Assembly (NCBI GenBank): GCA_963576735.1
Contig: OY755173.1
Coordinates: forward strand, 5,550,873-5,614,872
Reading direction: 5' to 3'
DNA: 64,000 nt
Source: Bedellia somnulentella
Taxonomy: Eukaryota > Arthropoda > Insecta > Lepidoptera > Bedelliidae
Made by a program: the position numbers and the translations under genes. The notes under the pieces are model-generated. The model had not been told where the DNA came from. It saw only the letters and a list, made by a program, of their open reading frames with translations, and ran no database searches. How positions within the stretch are numbered: the first letter of the stretch is position 1; every line of letters begins with the position of its first letter. Below, one piece after another: positions 33,110-44,169 of the stretch.

Positions 33110-33780
33110 TGCATTCACTTAAAGACCAAACCAGAACGAGATAATATCAACACACAAACTATTCTTATTTAACTTTTTAAATACAAAACTAAACTTTCCA
33201 CTAGTAAAGTAACACAAATATTGAATTCAAAACAAACTAATATTAAGAGCAGCTAGACACATCAACAAAAGATAGTAAGTAATTTTAACCTTTGACTCTT
33301 TCGATAAAACAGCACTCTGAAAATGGAACACTAATAATTTTATCGTATTACATCTATTCTCAGTAATACTTATTGTTGTGATATTAAATATAAAATCCAC
33401 AAGGTACACTTGCTACATCCAACACTAAGTGATTGATAATATCTTTGCCCCGTAACTGTACTAGTAGTGTAGTAATGAAATTGAAGTTGAATGATAATTG
33501 GTTATCAGTCAACTCACTGCGTTGTGTAAATATGTAGGTAGTTTCACATTCTTAATCGTGCGTATTATTATCACTATCCGAAGGATTAGTTTGGCGTAAT
33601 CTCTACGCGCCTAATTTGTTATATCATTAGCTACGCATTGATGATTGATGATGGGTGATAGATAACACGGAGAAACGTAGATAATAAAATAAATTTAGAA
33701 TCCATATTATTTGTTATAGATACTATTTTTGATCTGTAAAGTACTACATAATAAATTTTATTAATGTAATACCTGTGTTG
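33110..33780 (-). promoter_or_regulatory. SOAT upstream region, no elements recognised
   Basis: This is the likely 5'UTR/promoter side of SOAT. No TATA-type core or clear initiator can be supported by eye. Position 34908 has a GTAAGTAT donor on the minus strand that could end a 5' exon. Confidence 0.3.
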
Positions 33781-33782
33781 TC

Positions 33783-33965
33783 ACTCTATAATGGCAGAAA
33801 ATCCGTGTTGGGAGTCAAACAGTTCCCAAGTACTCCTTAGTGCAGAGTCAGTCAGTACCAGTGCGACCAAACAAGAGTCAAGAGATAAAAAGGAGTGGCG
33901 GGAACTTGTGCAGGCCCTGTGCACTAGTGGAGTGCTGTGCCATAGGAAATAACAACAACAACAAA
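33783..33965 (+). pseudogene. LINE 3' end with (AAC)n tail
   Basis: The plus strand encodes KEWRELVQALCTSGV before a stop and an AACAACAACAAC tail. This resembles the C-terminus and tail of an insect RTE-like LINE, different from the GRPRRT type. Confidence 0.55.
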
Positions 33966-34024
33966 TGTTTTATGTTAATTATTTGATTGTGCCACAAATG
34001 GTGAATATTTTTTTTTCTTTCTTA

Positions 34025-34125
34025 TAATGTAAGGAAAGCAGGTGATATTTGTCAGGATCGCGCAAAGTAGCAATCGACAGTATTTGCCCCAATCAATGGG
34101 AGTAAGAAACCTGAATACAAGTAAG
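34025..34125 (+). repeat. RTE-like LINE 3' end, diverged
   Basis: TCAGGATCGCGCAAAGTAGC and ATTTGCCCCAATCAATGGGA match the LINE 3' terminus. Confidence 0.6.
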
Positions 34126-34129
34126 TATA

Positions 34130-34570
34130 ATGCCATTTAGAAAAACAATTCTATTGGTTCTCTCAATCTACTCTCAATTTTCAACTACAAAGTCTTTATA
34201 GTTTCGGAAATAAATTGCTATTACATACGAATAAGGAAAATATCACGTATTTAACCGCGCTCAGATAAATTGCATAATATATTTTATGTTCTGTCAATTC
34301 AATCAAAAAAGATTAGACACATACATTATTAATTTTACGATTCTTTTCCTTTCTAACCTATACTTTATTTTTATTCTTATACTGCCATTGTATTTTTTTT
34401 TTGTATATGAAAATATATATTACACTATACGTAAGTATAGCATACTAAATCTATGTATTATACACATGTGGCATGTAAATTTAGGAATGGCAGTTCACAT
34501 CGATTATTTTCGTAACCAAAAACAATTCGTTAGACTAGAATTTTTTGGCAATCTAATTAACAGACTATAT
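34130..34570. other. AT-rich intergenic, nothing recognised
   Basis: A hydrophobic 95-residue frame at 34286-34573 reflects T-rich composition and is not treated as a gene. Confidence 0.4.
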
Positions 34571-34571
34571 T

Positions 34572-34652
34572 AAATGTTGCCCTAAGTTGCCTCTTACGAC
34601 ACCTGCGGGAATAAATGGGTTAGTATTATTCTTAGTCGACACTACACAGCTA
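34572..34652 (-). repeat. Family A head fragment, reverse
   Basis: TTGCCTCTTACGACACCTGC through TCGACACTACACAGC. Confidence 0.6.
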
Positions 34653-34654
34653 AA

Positions 34655-35275
34655 TTAACCAGATGATCATAAATTAACCAGCTAATTAAATAAATTATGA
34701 TTCATAAAAACCCATATTATTGGTCTTTGAAAATGAAATGACTTGATAAATACCATATTGATCATGGCCTATATCTCCTCCTATATTCTTAGCGTAAAAA
34801 ATAAATAATATCTTAGCATAATAAATTATTACCAAATTACCAAAACTCCCCATTCATGTTTGTAAAAAGTGAAACTTTGTGAAAAAGTTTAAGTACGAAA
34901 TACTTACCTTTACTTCCATAAAAAAATATTCCTCTAATAAAACTGTTCATTTAATTGTCCCCGGCAAGTTACCAAACGATTAACAAGTCTTTTGTGAATT
35001 TTAATTAATAAATGAAAATTTTGCGAGACAGTTCCGCCGTCTATTCCTCGTAGAAGATCCACCCCGTTCACCCCGTCACCCCGCCACACCCCAAGTAACA
35101 CCGCTGAACGGACAAAATACCAAAGGTTGCGACACCTAGGTACCCACGTAATCCCTTCTTTGTTCAGACAGACGATGTTTTGTCAGTTTCTGAGCTTATA
35201 TTCATAGTTTAATGTGTTGCTTACATTTTAATGTGTCCTGAAGTTGCGGGTAAATTAGAATTTAAAATGAAAGGA
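34655..35275. other. Intergenic, no gene recognised
   Basis: Includes a locally GC-richer patch (35035-35160, CACCCCGTTCACCCCGTCACC) without coding signal. Confidence 0.4.
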
Positions 35276-35276
35276 C

Positions 35277-35308
35277 GCGGGGGCCTCCGTGGTTGAGTCT
35301 GTCTATAA
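35277..35308 (+). repeat. tRNA-like SINE head scrap
   Basis: GGGGGCCTCCGTGGTTGAGT is the A-box head of the SINE family whose reverse copy lies at 36030. Confidence 0.4.
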
Positions 35309-35309
35309 A

Positions 35310-36025
35310 GTTTATTTAACTCATTTCTGAAAACATATTCAGGTTTATTCAACTTTTTAGTTTCCAAAATTGTTTGGTAATGTTTGTTGATTTGAAGTTC
35401 TTTAAGTGCATGTTTAGTTAAACTTTGTTAAGATCTCGTTTTCTATAACTATTGTAAAACATTTACAAAGGCTTTTATCGCAAAGACGGGTTACCAGATT
35501 TTAGGCTTTCATAAATATTTTGCTATTTTAGAAATTAAAATTAACCGAATCATAACGGCAACTTAAAATGACATAAAAGTTATTGACAATTATTTTAAAA
35601 CATTTTTCGTCTTTCAAATATTATAAATGCAGCATTTTTTTGTCGGCAAAAGTCTCTTTCACTTGAATGAAGTTAAATCCTTACTTGATTTTTTATTCTT
35701 TTAAACATTTGAATCTACACTTTTTTAAATTGAATTCAATCAAATCGGAATGAAACAGTACAAAGACAACAATCAAAGCGAATCGCCAAGTTGCGTTTAG
35801 GTAGAATTTAACACTGTCAACTGCTGAACAGAAAAATAACACTTTACACATGAATTATTAAAGCAACAATCATTCTTAAGTTAACGTAGTCGGTTAAAGG
35901 GAGGTGTACCTCTAGTTTTACAGAATGATTATAATCTTGAGTAATAATTTGCCATGGTGACAATACTTCGTGTAGGCATTGAACACTTTATTTTCTGAGG
36001 AACTTATCTTACTTTCATTATCATA
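35310..36025. other. AT-rich intergenic, nothing recognised
   Basis: No coding frame, splice-bounded exon or repeat was recognised here. Confidence 0.4.
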
Positions 36026-36027
36026 GA

Positions 36028-36340
36028 TACCCCCTCCTCACAGCCTATATACGTCCCCACCGAGGGGCTTGAGCCTACCCTATTTAGAGTTATTTGGCCA
36101 TAGTCCACCTCGCTAGCCAATTGCGGGTTGGCAGACTAACGACTACTACCGTATTAGCAGCCGGGACAGACGGGTTAACGTGCCTTCCGAAGCACGGAGT
36201 CATCTTAATTTTCGGATAATTAGGTGATTCAAGCCTTCCAAACTGGGTTAGATCCTATTAAATTAAATTGTGAGTTTCACCCCTTAAAAAACCAAGCGCT
36301 TAACCGCGACACAACGGAGGCAGTCCCGCCATTTGTTCCT
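36028..36340 (-). repeat. Lepidopteran tRNA-derived SINE (third family), reverse
   Basis: CTCCTCACAGCCTATATACG, GGGTTAACGTGCCTTCCGAA and GCACGGAGTCATC are the well-known string of a widespread lepidopteran SINE. It ends with the A-box complement AACCGCGACACAACGGAGGC. Confidence 0.75.
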
Positions 36341-36427
36341 ATATTGAGGTAACCAGAGACTATCGATGACCATTTTGTAAGATTATTCAGTATCTATTTG
36401 GATGTAATGCCTAACTTAATAATAACT

Positions 36428-36680
36428 TGTAGGGTAGTGCTGACTTAGAATGTCACTACCCCTTTCAACCCACGGGTGTCTCAAGAGGCGACTAAGGCTA
36501 TGGGGGCTTTTAAAGTGGTTTTTGGGCGATGCGGTTGGGGACCCATCACCAATGATACGTTTCTTATACCATCTTGTCCCATATGAACTTCCAAATGTGA
36601 CTGGGGAGTCCCTAGCTCTGAATACCTGACTACCCCTTTTTTGGATTTATGGCCGTGAGTATATATATTTATGTATGTTA
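36428..36680 (+). repeat. Family A repeat, forward
   Basis: TAGGGTAGTGCTGACTTAG to GCCGTGAGTATATATATTTATG; moderately diverged. Confidence 0.8.
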
Positions 36681-36859
36681 ATAATAATTTCTTTTTAAGT
36701 AGATTTTTTGGTATTCTATTAGTGCATGTTCTAAATTTTAATACAATACCGATATTTACTATCAAATATTTGTCTGTTATTTTAAAAGGGAAATTATTTT
36801 AAACCCGGATATTCATTGATCATTCTATATTTCAGATCGTAACAAGGCGCTTTTTCTGG

Positions 36860-36962
36860 TTCGTTAGTTAGTTCAATCTCAAAAAGTGGCGATCGGTAAT
36901 CTCTGCCCACCCCAATGGGAACTAATGCCGGGATTCTATGTACGAGTATGTCTGTATGTATA
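36860..36962 (+). repeat. RTE-like LINE 3' end
   Basis: AAAAAGTGGCGATCGGTAAT, TCTGCCCACCCCAATGGG, tail TATGTCTGTATGTA. Confidence 0.65.
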
Positions 36963-37055
36963 GTACTAAAATAAACAACATATAGATACTCTTTGGTAGT
37001 GCTTATTTTATGCTGCTATAAACAAATAACAAGCAATTATGCATCAGTATCCCCA

Positions 37056-37322
37056 AGCTGTGTAGTGTCGGCTATGCTGTGTAGTGTCGGCTTAGAATAG
37101 CACTACCCCATTTCTTCCGGTGGGTGTTCGTAAGAGGCGACTAACGGTATGGGGCTGTTAAGGGATTTTTGGGCGATGCGGTTGGAGACCCATCACCAAC
37201 AACCTTTATATCACCATCTTTACCCCACTCAACTTTCCAAAAGTGGCTGGGGAATTTCTAATTCCTTAGCTCTGGCTACCCCTTTTAGGGATTTATAGCC
37301 GTGAGTATATGTATGTATGTAT
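37056..37322 (+). repeat. Family A repeat with duplicated head
   Basis: GCTGTGTAGTGTCGGCT occurs twice in tandem (37057 and 37076) before an otherwise full copy. This looks like template switching or abortive reverse transcription at the 5' end. Confidence 0.85.
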
Positions 37323-37415
37323 CCCCAAGCTTTAGTTCGTGGGTGTCGTAAGGGTATATTAAGGCTATTTAAGTGATCGTTGGGCAATGTGGCTCAAGAC
37401 CGATCACCAATAAAT
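37323..37415 (+). repeat. Family A partial, forward, diverged
   Basis: Follows the previous copy directly: GTGGGTGTCGTAAGGGTATA through GACCGATCACCAATAA. Confidence 0.55.
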
Positions 37416-37537
37416 ATCCGACGATCACGAATAAATTTTAAGTTACAGTTTTTTGGTTACGTTCCCTACATTGAGAGCGATGACTGAAATTCTCAGTAAA
37501 GTTCTTAGTTTGATAAAGAACTTATACAAGTACATAC

Positions 37538-37783
37538 ATACATACATATACTCACGGCTATAAATCCCTTAACGGGGTAGCCAGAGCTTTGGAATGAGGA
37601 ATTCCTCAGCCACTTTTGGAAGTTGATTGGGGGAAAGATGGCAATAATAAATGTTTTTGGTGTCGGGTCTCCAACCGCATCGCCCAAAAATCACTTAAAA
37701 AGTCCCTATACCCTTAGTCGCCTCTTACGATCACCCACGGGTAGAAATGGGGTAGTGTTATTCTAAGCCGACACTACACGGCA
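37538..37783 (-). repeat. Family A repeat, reverse
   Basis: Full copy of the same subfamily as 888 (CCCTTAACGGGGTAGCCAGA). Confidence 0.85.
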
Positions 37784-38257
37784 AGAACTTATACTATGTT
37801 TGCAATCCCAAAATAAGAGAAGGTATGCAATAGGGGATTATTTTACAAAACAAATAAATATCTACGCTATAGTGAAAACTGTAGGAAATAAAATCTTTTG
37901 ATTAAAATATAGTCCTATTTTTTTCATACCTAAAAAATATCCGAAATAAATGAAATTGGCCTATATTTCCCTCAGTGAAGCAAAAAACCAATTGTTCACA
38001 AACCGTAAAAAGGCTTTATTCGTTTTGATAAGTCCATTTAATCTGATTGACCTTTTTCGTACTCAGTTTCAATTGGTTTATTTATGTAAAATATTATAAA
38101 TCGACAAAATGATATTCAGGAATAAATAGTAGTTTAATTGAAAATTATATAAGAACAAAAAATAATTGACACTTAATAAACCTACTCCCATATGACAACT
38201 GCAGCAATTTGTTGAGTATTGTTCGATATCTTAAACTTTTAGTGGAATGTAAATTAC

Positions 38258-38503
38258 ATATATACATACATTCATATACTCACGGCTATAAATCCCTAGA
38301 AGGGGTAGCCGGAGCTAAGGAATTAGAAATTCCTCAGCCACTTTTGGAAGTTGAGTGGGGAATAGATGGTAAAATAAAGGTTGTTGGTGATGGGTCTCCA
38401 ACCGCATCGCCCAAAAATCCCTTAAAAAGCCCCTAGTCGCTTCTTACGTACACCCACTGGAAGAAATGGGGTAGGTAGGTATTCTAAGCCGACACTACAC
38501 AGC
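38258..38503 (-). repeat. Family A repeat, reverse
   Basis: Full copy, low divergence, with a short deletion in the CCCCAATACC block. Confidence 0.85.
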
Positions 38504-38587
38504 AATGTAAACTGAGTTTATTTTCAACCAAATTATCTAGTTAGTCCCTAAAAAGTTTAATAATGGCTTGTAGTTAGGGATATTATA

Positions 38588-38800
38588 ACTACTCACGGCC
38601 ATAAATCCCCAAAAGGCGGATTCCCGCTAAGAATTATCACATTTGCGATCTATACAGCTGAAGGGCAAGCACGAGCCGTGTTTAAACTAATTATCGCGTG
38701 GGAAAAAGCAGCCACTTAGTATCGTATACTGCCATCTCATTCTAACCGTTATCGTGTCGATATAATAGTGGTCGTGCTTGCTGTTTTATCTTAGTTTTGG
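38588..38800. repeat. Family A scrap and family F segment
   Basis: 38588-38622 retains ACTCACGGCCATAAATCCCC. 38660-38700 has GTGTTTAAACTAATTATCGC, shared with 22050. Confidence 0.4.
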
Positions 38801-38851
38801 AGCATTTATATGTGTATTAGCTTATATTAAACATATCTACGACATAATATC

Positions 38852-38999
38852 CCTGCCGTGTAGTACCGGCTCAGAATGTCACTACCCCTTTCTGTCTACG
38901 GGTGTTGCAAGGGGCGGCTAAGGGTATGGGGCTTTTAGGGGGTTTTTGGGCAATGCGGTTGGAGACCCATCACCAACAGTACTTAATTCTACCATATTT
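38852..38999 (+). repeat. Family A repeat, 3'-truncated
   Basis: Ends at TTCTACCATATTTA just before the Helitron end at 39008. Confidence 0.7.
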
Positions 39000-39007
39000 A
39001 TGTTAAA

Positions 39008-39841
39008 CTAGTGGATCGTCCCAGCTTCGCACGGGTAGCGTTGTTTTTTTAAATATCTGAGGTTTCTTTCTTAAGTCACTGCTCAAGCATTGTGAAATTC
39101 AGCGCAATGTTTTCAATTTATTAAATTTATAGCACTCCCTAAACAGTGTAGTTTGGTGATTTTGAATGCGCTTTAATGAACGGTTCAGTATTTCCGTTTA
39201 ATAGCAAATTTTGGAATAAAACGCTATGAAGAATATATAACAATCTAAAAAATAATTCATTATATAATTCATTATAATAATGATGTAGGATGCAACTACT
39301 GGCACCATCTAGTATGTTATATGTAAATTAGTAAAGATTTGGTTTTGGTCACGGGCGCGATGGCTTATTTTATGTATAATTTCGGTGTTTGTCTATCGAT
39401 TTCTATGATTCTTTTTTTATTGAATAGGTAATAATGTTACCTTTTTTAAATTAGGGATGAGTGAGAGGTTTACAAACGTAAGAGTAAACAAATATAATCA
39501 GAATGTTCCGAACTGCTAAGCTATCAGGAATTACACGTGTCATTGTGAGTCAACCGTAAAAGATAGACATAAACTGTTAAGATTTTTTTTTAGATAATTT
39601 TATGAAGAATATTTCTGTCATACATAATTTCTATGTAAGTTTAACCATTAAGTCTGCACACGTGACGGAAGCTTAAAAAATGGAGTAACTTCTCCCGTTT
39701 TCCCAAATTTTTCCCAAAATTCCCCTTTACTACTCTGCTGGAAAGTATACAAAAACCTGCGCAGGAGTATGAAGAATAATTGTACCAAGTTTCGTTAAAA
39801 TCCGTCGAGTAGTTTTTGTTTCCATAAGGAACATACAAACC

Positions 39842-39911
<70 letters not shown>

Positions 39912-40030
39912 AATTTTACTGATTGCATTTTTGGCATCAGTATCGATCCCTAATCATCACCTGATAGTTATTTTGAAAATATATTTCATGTACAGAATTG
40001 ACCTCTCTACAGATTTATTATAAGTATAGA
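39008..40030 (-). mobile_element. Non-autonomous Helitron, full-length (1023 bp)
   Basis: On the minus strand it starts TCTATACTTATAATA after A and ends CCCGTGCGAAGCTGGG...CTAG before T. It is collinear with 19816-20774, with a longer (GTCT)n array (39841-39907). Confidence 0.85.
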
Positions 40031-40034
40031 TTAA

Positions 40035-40378
40035 GTTTTAACCAACTGTTTGCATGCGCCACGAAAATTTGGACTGTTAATAATTTTTGGCCGCCACTAT
40101 ACAGGCTACGCGCCTAGTGTGGAGACCACTGTATAACAATGTATGAACCGTTTTTTGAAATAAATAATATTTGAATTTGTATATTGTCCCCTATCAACTT
40201 CAAAATGTCTTGCAAACGTCTACTTTCAACCCCTTTTTAAGGAAATTTCGCGCATTTATAATTAGTTGTTCAGACAAGGAGCACTGAATTTCAGTTTACA
40301 ACATTATGCAAATTTTGTTTAATATGCACCGGAAGTACATGATATGTGTGCTGAATAAAAGTAAATTACATAACATAG
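40035..40378. other. Intergenic, nothing recognised
   Basis: The interval between the Helitron and the family B copy holds no supported gene. Confidence 0.4.
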
Positions 40379-40381
40379 CGA

Positions 40382-40735
40382 AACGTTCACGCCGAATAGC
40401 CCCGAAAGGGTTGGCAGAGGTATATACTAATACTTCTGAACATCACGTGACTTTGTCACCTGGTGTTCAGAGTACCCACGTTTTGCATGGACAGTGTACT
40501 CACGTGATAAAGGGCAGGCCTATCGCCGTTTTGTACGAATACACTGTCACATGACTAAGTACAAATCAGCCATGTGCGTTTCCTCACGATGTTTTCCCTC
40601 ACCGTTAACAAACATTATAAATTAACCACACATATGTCTTTAGAAAAAACAGATTGGTGTAGGCCCGACTCGGGATTTGAACACTAGTCGTTTGCTCGAT
40701 AACCGTTGTTCTACCCATTGAGCTATCACGGTTGC
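40382..40735 (-). repeat. Family B SINE, reverse, full-length
   Basis: From GAACGTTCACGCCGAATAG-type end (CCCCGAAAGGGTTGGC) to the B-box complement (CGGGATTTGAACAC) and the A-box complement TTGAGCTATCACGG. Confidence 0.85.
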
Positions 40736-40739
40736 TAAA

Positions 40740-41370
40740 AGTAAAAAAGAACATTTACATTAGAGAGTATTTAATATTCAGCTAAATGTTAGAGATAATA
40801 TTAGCATCAAGAGATATATTAAAACAGTAATAAATTATCATAGTAAAGAAACATTAATATACACATTAGAAAATTACACATTTAATTGTCTTAGACAGTA
40901 AAATAAAAATAATAAAATAAAAATAAAAAATAACATTTTTGAGCATAGGAAGTTAGATTATAAAAGTATAAATTTAAAAGTACTGCACAAATTTTGAATC
41001 ACTAAAGATCTCTAAATTTAAACACATGAATCAACTGAAACTGAGTTCAAAAACATGTTTACATATATATGAAGCTGTCATAATATGTTTATGTATAAAT
41101 GCGTTACGCGGGAAAACGTTTACACGGTTCGTTTACATTTAGTTTTTGCTTCGATGAATAAAATATAGCTTTTTCGTAATAGTTCTCGTAACGCGATCGT
41201 CGCAACCCAATATTTAACAGAATCCAATATTTTTCATCATTTTATAGATTAGTGCTATACATTTATGTAACAATAAAATTAATATTAAGAACGACCAAAT
41301 ATAGCAAACAAAATATCCTTTTCATGCCGTCATCATGTTGCACTTCAAAAACATGTACGAGTAGTAAACT
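40740..41370. other. AT-rich intergenic, nothing recognised
   Basis: No supported gene or repeat; a TAAAATAAAAATAAAAAATA low-complexity run lies near 40900. Confidence 0.4.
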
Positions 41371-41374
41371 GCTA

Positions 41375-41765
41375 GGTAGTGTCGACTTAGAATAGCACTA
41401 CCCCACTTCTTCCTGTACCGGTGGCGTAAGAGGCGTCTACGGGTATAGGATTAAGAGATTTTTGGGCGGTGTTGTTGGAGATGCATCACAAAAGACTCAT
41501 AACTTTCACTATATTTTTCCTAATCAACTTTCAAGAGTGGCTAAGTTATTTTTGATTCCGAGGCTCTAGCCACCCCGCTCCCTGATTACGTATCTTTTGC
41601 GACTGATGATTTAGTCGCAAATTGCACGATTGTCGCTGTCAATGTCGTAAATTTGTATGCGGTTTGACACTTTTGACAGCGACAATATTGCAACTTGCGA
41701 CACAATCGCGGTCGCGTGAGATACATAATCAGCCCCCCGTTTTGAGGTATAAAGTTATGAGTATA
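41375..41765 (+). repeat. Family A repeat split by a foldback element
   Basis: The head and middle (41375-41580) and the end (41735-41765, GTTTTGAGGTATAAAG...GAGTATAGG) belong to one copy. It is interrupted by the inverted repeat at 41582-41732. Confidence 0.65.
41582..41732. mobile_element. Foldback/MITE-like element, about 60-bp imperfect arms
   Basis: CTGATTACGTATC...TTGTCGCTGTCAA pairs with TTGACAGCGACAA...GATACATAATCAG across a loop of about 30 bases. It sits inside a family A copy, so it inserted later. There is no coding capacity. Confidence 0.7.
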
Positions 41766-41767
41766 GG

Positions 41768-41847
41768 CAATAGAAGCGTATTATATTTGCTGATAATGTA
41801 TTAGGATCAGGAATTACACATTATCAGCATATAAGACGCTTCTGTTG
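41768..41847. ncRNA. 80-nt hairpin, miRNA-like or small foldback
   Basis: The arms CAATAGAAGCGT...GCTGATAATGT and ACATTATCAGC...ACGCTTCTGTTG pair over about 30 bases with one 2-3 base bulge and a loop of about 18 bases. Size and shape fit a pre-miRNA, but a small MITE relic is equally possible. Confidence 0.3.
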
Positions 41848-41879
41848 ATAAAATATTTATAACATTTTATAATTATATA

Positions 41880-42020
41880 TACATACATATACTCACGACT
41901 ATAAATCCCATAACGGGGTAGCCAGAGCTTTGGAATGAGAAATTCCTCACCCACTTTTGGAAGTTGATTGGGAAAAGGATGGTAATAATAAAAAATGTTT
42001 TTGGTGACGGGTCTCTAACC
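41880..42020 (-). repeat. Family A repeat, reverse, truncated
   Basis: CATACATATACTCACGACT through GGGTCTCTAACC; the head half is missing. Confidence 0.75.
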
Positions 42021-42024
42021 ATCA

Positions 42025-42710
42025 CTATGTTTTATCTTTAGTAAAAAAAATATAAAATTTTATATTTAAAAAGATATCTGTGTTAATGACCTTAAATTTA
42101 AGATCCTTGTTAGCTATTGAGAATAACGTTAATATCAAATCAAATACATTATTATTTTCTCTCAAAATACCAGGTTTTTTTTTGTTTGGCAATAAAAAAT
42201 GCTATACAAATAACCGATGTGTTGTTGATCAAGACTGTTGTAAGATTAAGAAACCGCTTAACTAAGCGATATCTATTGTGATTAAAACTAGGTCAAAAGT
42301 AGCTACTGAATGTGACCTAATTACATGATAAGATCTATTAAGTGTTGTATGATCTAAAATTTCGATAAGTATGATTTTTTCAATAATTATTTGTGCTGTT
42401 AGCTTTTCACAGCAATATCGTAATATCGAGGTTTGCTGTGGCAAGTAAGTGTACCGTGGTTAGGTAAGTTAGACTTACTGTCACGGTTTTTTCCTTTCGT
42501 CCATTTCTGTAACCAACCAGTGTAACGTGAATTGATAATCGTAAAATCAATTTCTTTTAAACAGGTTGCTGCTGCCAAAATGAATGTTTTTTTTCCTTTC
42601 CCACTAATTAGTTATCGAAATAAAAACATTGTTTTTGATCATGCTGAAATGAAAACGAGTGAAAAGTTGGTACAGCAATTATATTCATAGATATTAAATA
42701 GAAGTAAAAT
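42025..42710. other. AT-rich intergenic, nothing recognised
   Basis: No supported gene or repeat. Confidence 0.4.
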
Positions 42711-42712
42711 TT

Positions 42713-43003
42713 TGCTGTGTAGTGCCGGTTTGAATGTGACTACCTATTACTACTACCTACCTACCTACCTACCTACCTACCCACGCGTATCAGAGGACGA
42801 AACTAAGGGTATGGGCCTTCATTGTTGTTTTTGAGCCATGCGTTTGGAGACCTATCACCAAAAACCTTTGTTTTACAATCGTTTCCCCACTCATCTTCCA
42901 TAAGTAAGTAAGCTAAATAATTTCTTATTCTGAAGCTCTGGCTTCCCGTTTTAGAGATATATAGCCGTGAGTATATACGTATGTTATATGTATGTACGTA
43001 TGT
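42713..43003 (+). repeat. Family A repeat with internal (CTAC)n
   Basis: Forward copy whose ACTACCCC block has expanded into a CTAC microsatellite (42748-42781). Confidence 0.75.
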
Positions 43004-43265
43004 TAAATAAATAAGCTTTTATTTTAATGCGTGGCTATCAAATAAAAGTATTATGTTTTGAGGTCCTGACTAGGGACGCATCGTTCAAGTCTGTAGTATA
43101 GTTGGTAAACTTGGACTTGTATAATTTGGTGAGACAGGCGTCAGCAGCATTAGTTTGCAACCTGTCTAGAAGGAGAACAACTCCAAAATCTAAACCTGGA
43201 ACTGTGTTTAGTGAGCCAAAATCCTGCTTGAAAAGTATAGTTCAAACTGCTCTTCAAGTAGTCGT

Positions 43266-43508
43266 ACATACGCACATAAACCTTCGTCTATAAATCTCTA
43301 GAAGGGGTAGCGAAACCTTTAGAATAAAAAATCCGCAGCAATTTTTGGAAGTTGAGTGGGAAGATCATATAGTAAAGGTTGTTGATGATAGCTCTCGAAT
43401 TGCATCGCCCAAAAACACTTAGAAAGCACCAATAACCTTAGTCGCCTACTACAACCACCCAGGGGCAGAGCTGGGTTAGTACTTTTCTTAATCGACACTA
43501 CACAACAT
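43266..43508 (-). repeat. Family A repeat, reverse
   Basis: Full-length, diverged: ACCTTCGTCTATAAATC to TCGACACTACACAAC. Confidence 0.75.
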
Positions 43509-43509
43509 C

Positions 43510-44040
43510 ACTAATATAAATACGACATAGTTAAACTTTAAGGAGTTACTTGTTCTCATAGAAATGCTTGTAATACACAATTTGGAGCCCTTTAATTACA
43601 CAAAACTCAAGCTAGCAAGCTTATCTCTTTCTAATATTATTTTGTAGTGTAAAGCGACATAGGTTCTGTAGAAATACAACTTCCGGTACACTGCCGTTGT
43701 CCATTCCACACACAGATCACAGCACATCTCAATTTCATTGGTGAAAGGTGTTGTATTACATAAAAGAACTTTTTTATTTCATTTGCTTTGTCCGATCCGT
43801 TCTTGGTCAATTCGGTACCAAGTAAATGTTATCTTGGGAGCCGTCATATTTTGATAGATGTTCACATGAAATATCAAAACGATATACTAAATTTGGACGA
43901 AACGAAATTGATACGGCCGTTGAGAGAAAATTAATATCTAAAAATACACTGACCGTTTTTAGATTCAAGAGTAAAGAGAGCGGTTTGCTGAACGTTAAAG
44001 AAAATTGTGTGTTAATTTTTATACATAATAGATAACATTT
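43510..44040. other. Intergenic, nothing recognised
   Basis: TCTCTTTCTAATATTATTTTG at 43623 recurs at 44671, so part of this stretch belongs to an unclassified repeat. Confidence 0.4.
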
Positions 44041-44046
44041 AAATAC

Positions 44047-44165
44047 AAAGATGTTATTAAAGGAAAGAAAAATTTCGACACTGGCGGGGTTCCTTTAATA
44101 ACATCTTTTATTTATGAGTAATAATCCCCACATGAGGAATTCATGTCAAAAAACATTAAATTATT
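44047..44165 (-). repeat. Family D copy with 18-bp inverted duplication
   Basis: AAAGATGTTATTAAAGGA (44047) is repeated in reverse complement at 44091-44108. The loop contains AAGAAAAATTTCGACACTGG. The rest (TTATGAGTAATAATCCCCAC, ATGAGGAATTCATGTC) matches 2368-2447 in reverse. Confidence 0.65.
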
Positions 44166-44169
44166 TAAA

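Noticed and set aside
34286..34573. 95-residue hydrophobic frame
   Set aside because: T-rich composition alone explains it; no homologous motif or splice sites.
34908..35045. Non-coding first exon of the SOAT gene
   Set aside because: A GTAAGTAT donor exists on the minus strand and a weak acceptor lies before the SOAT ATG, but nothing else supports the link.
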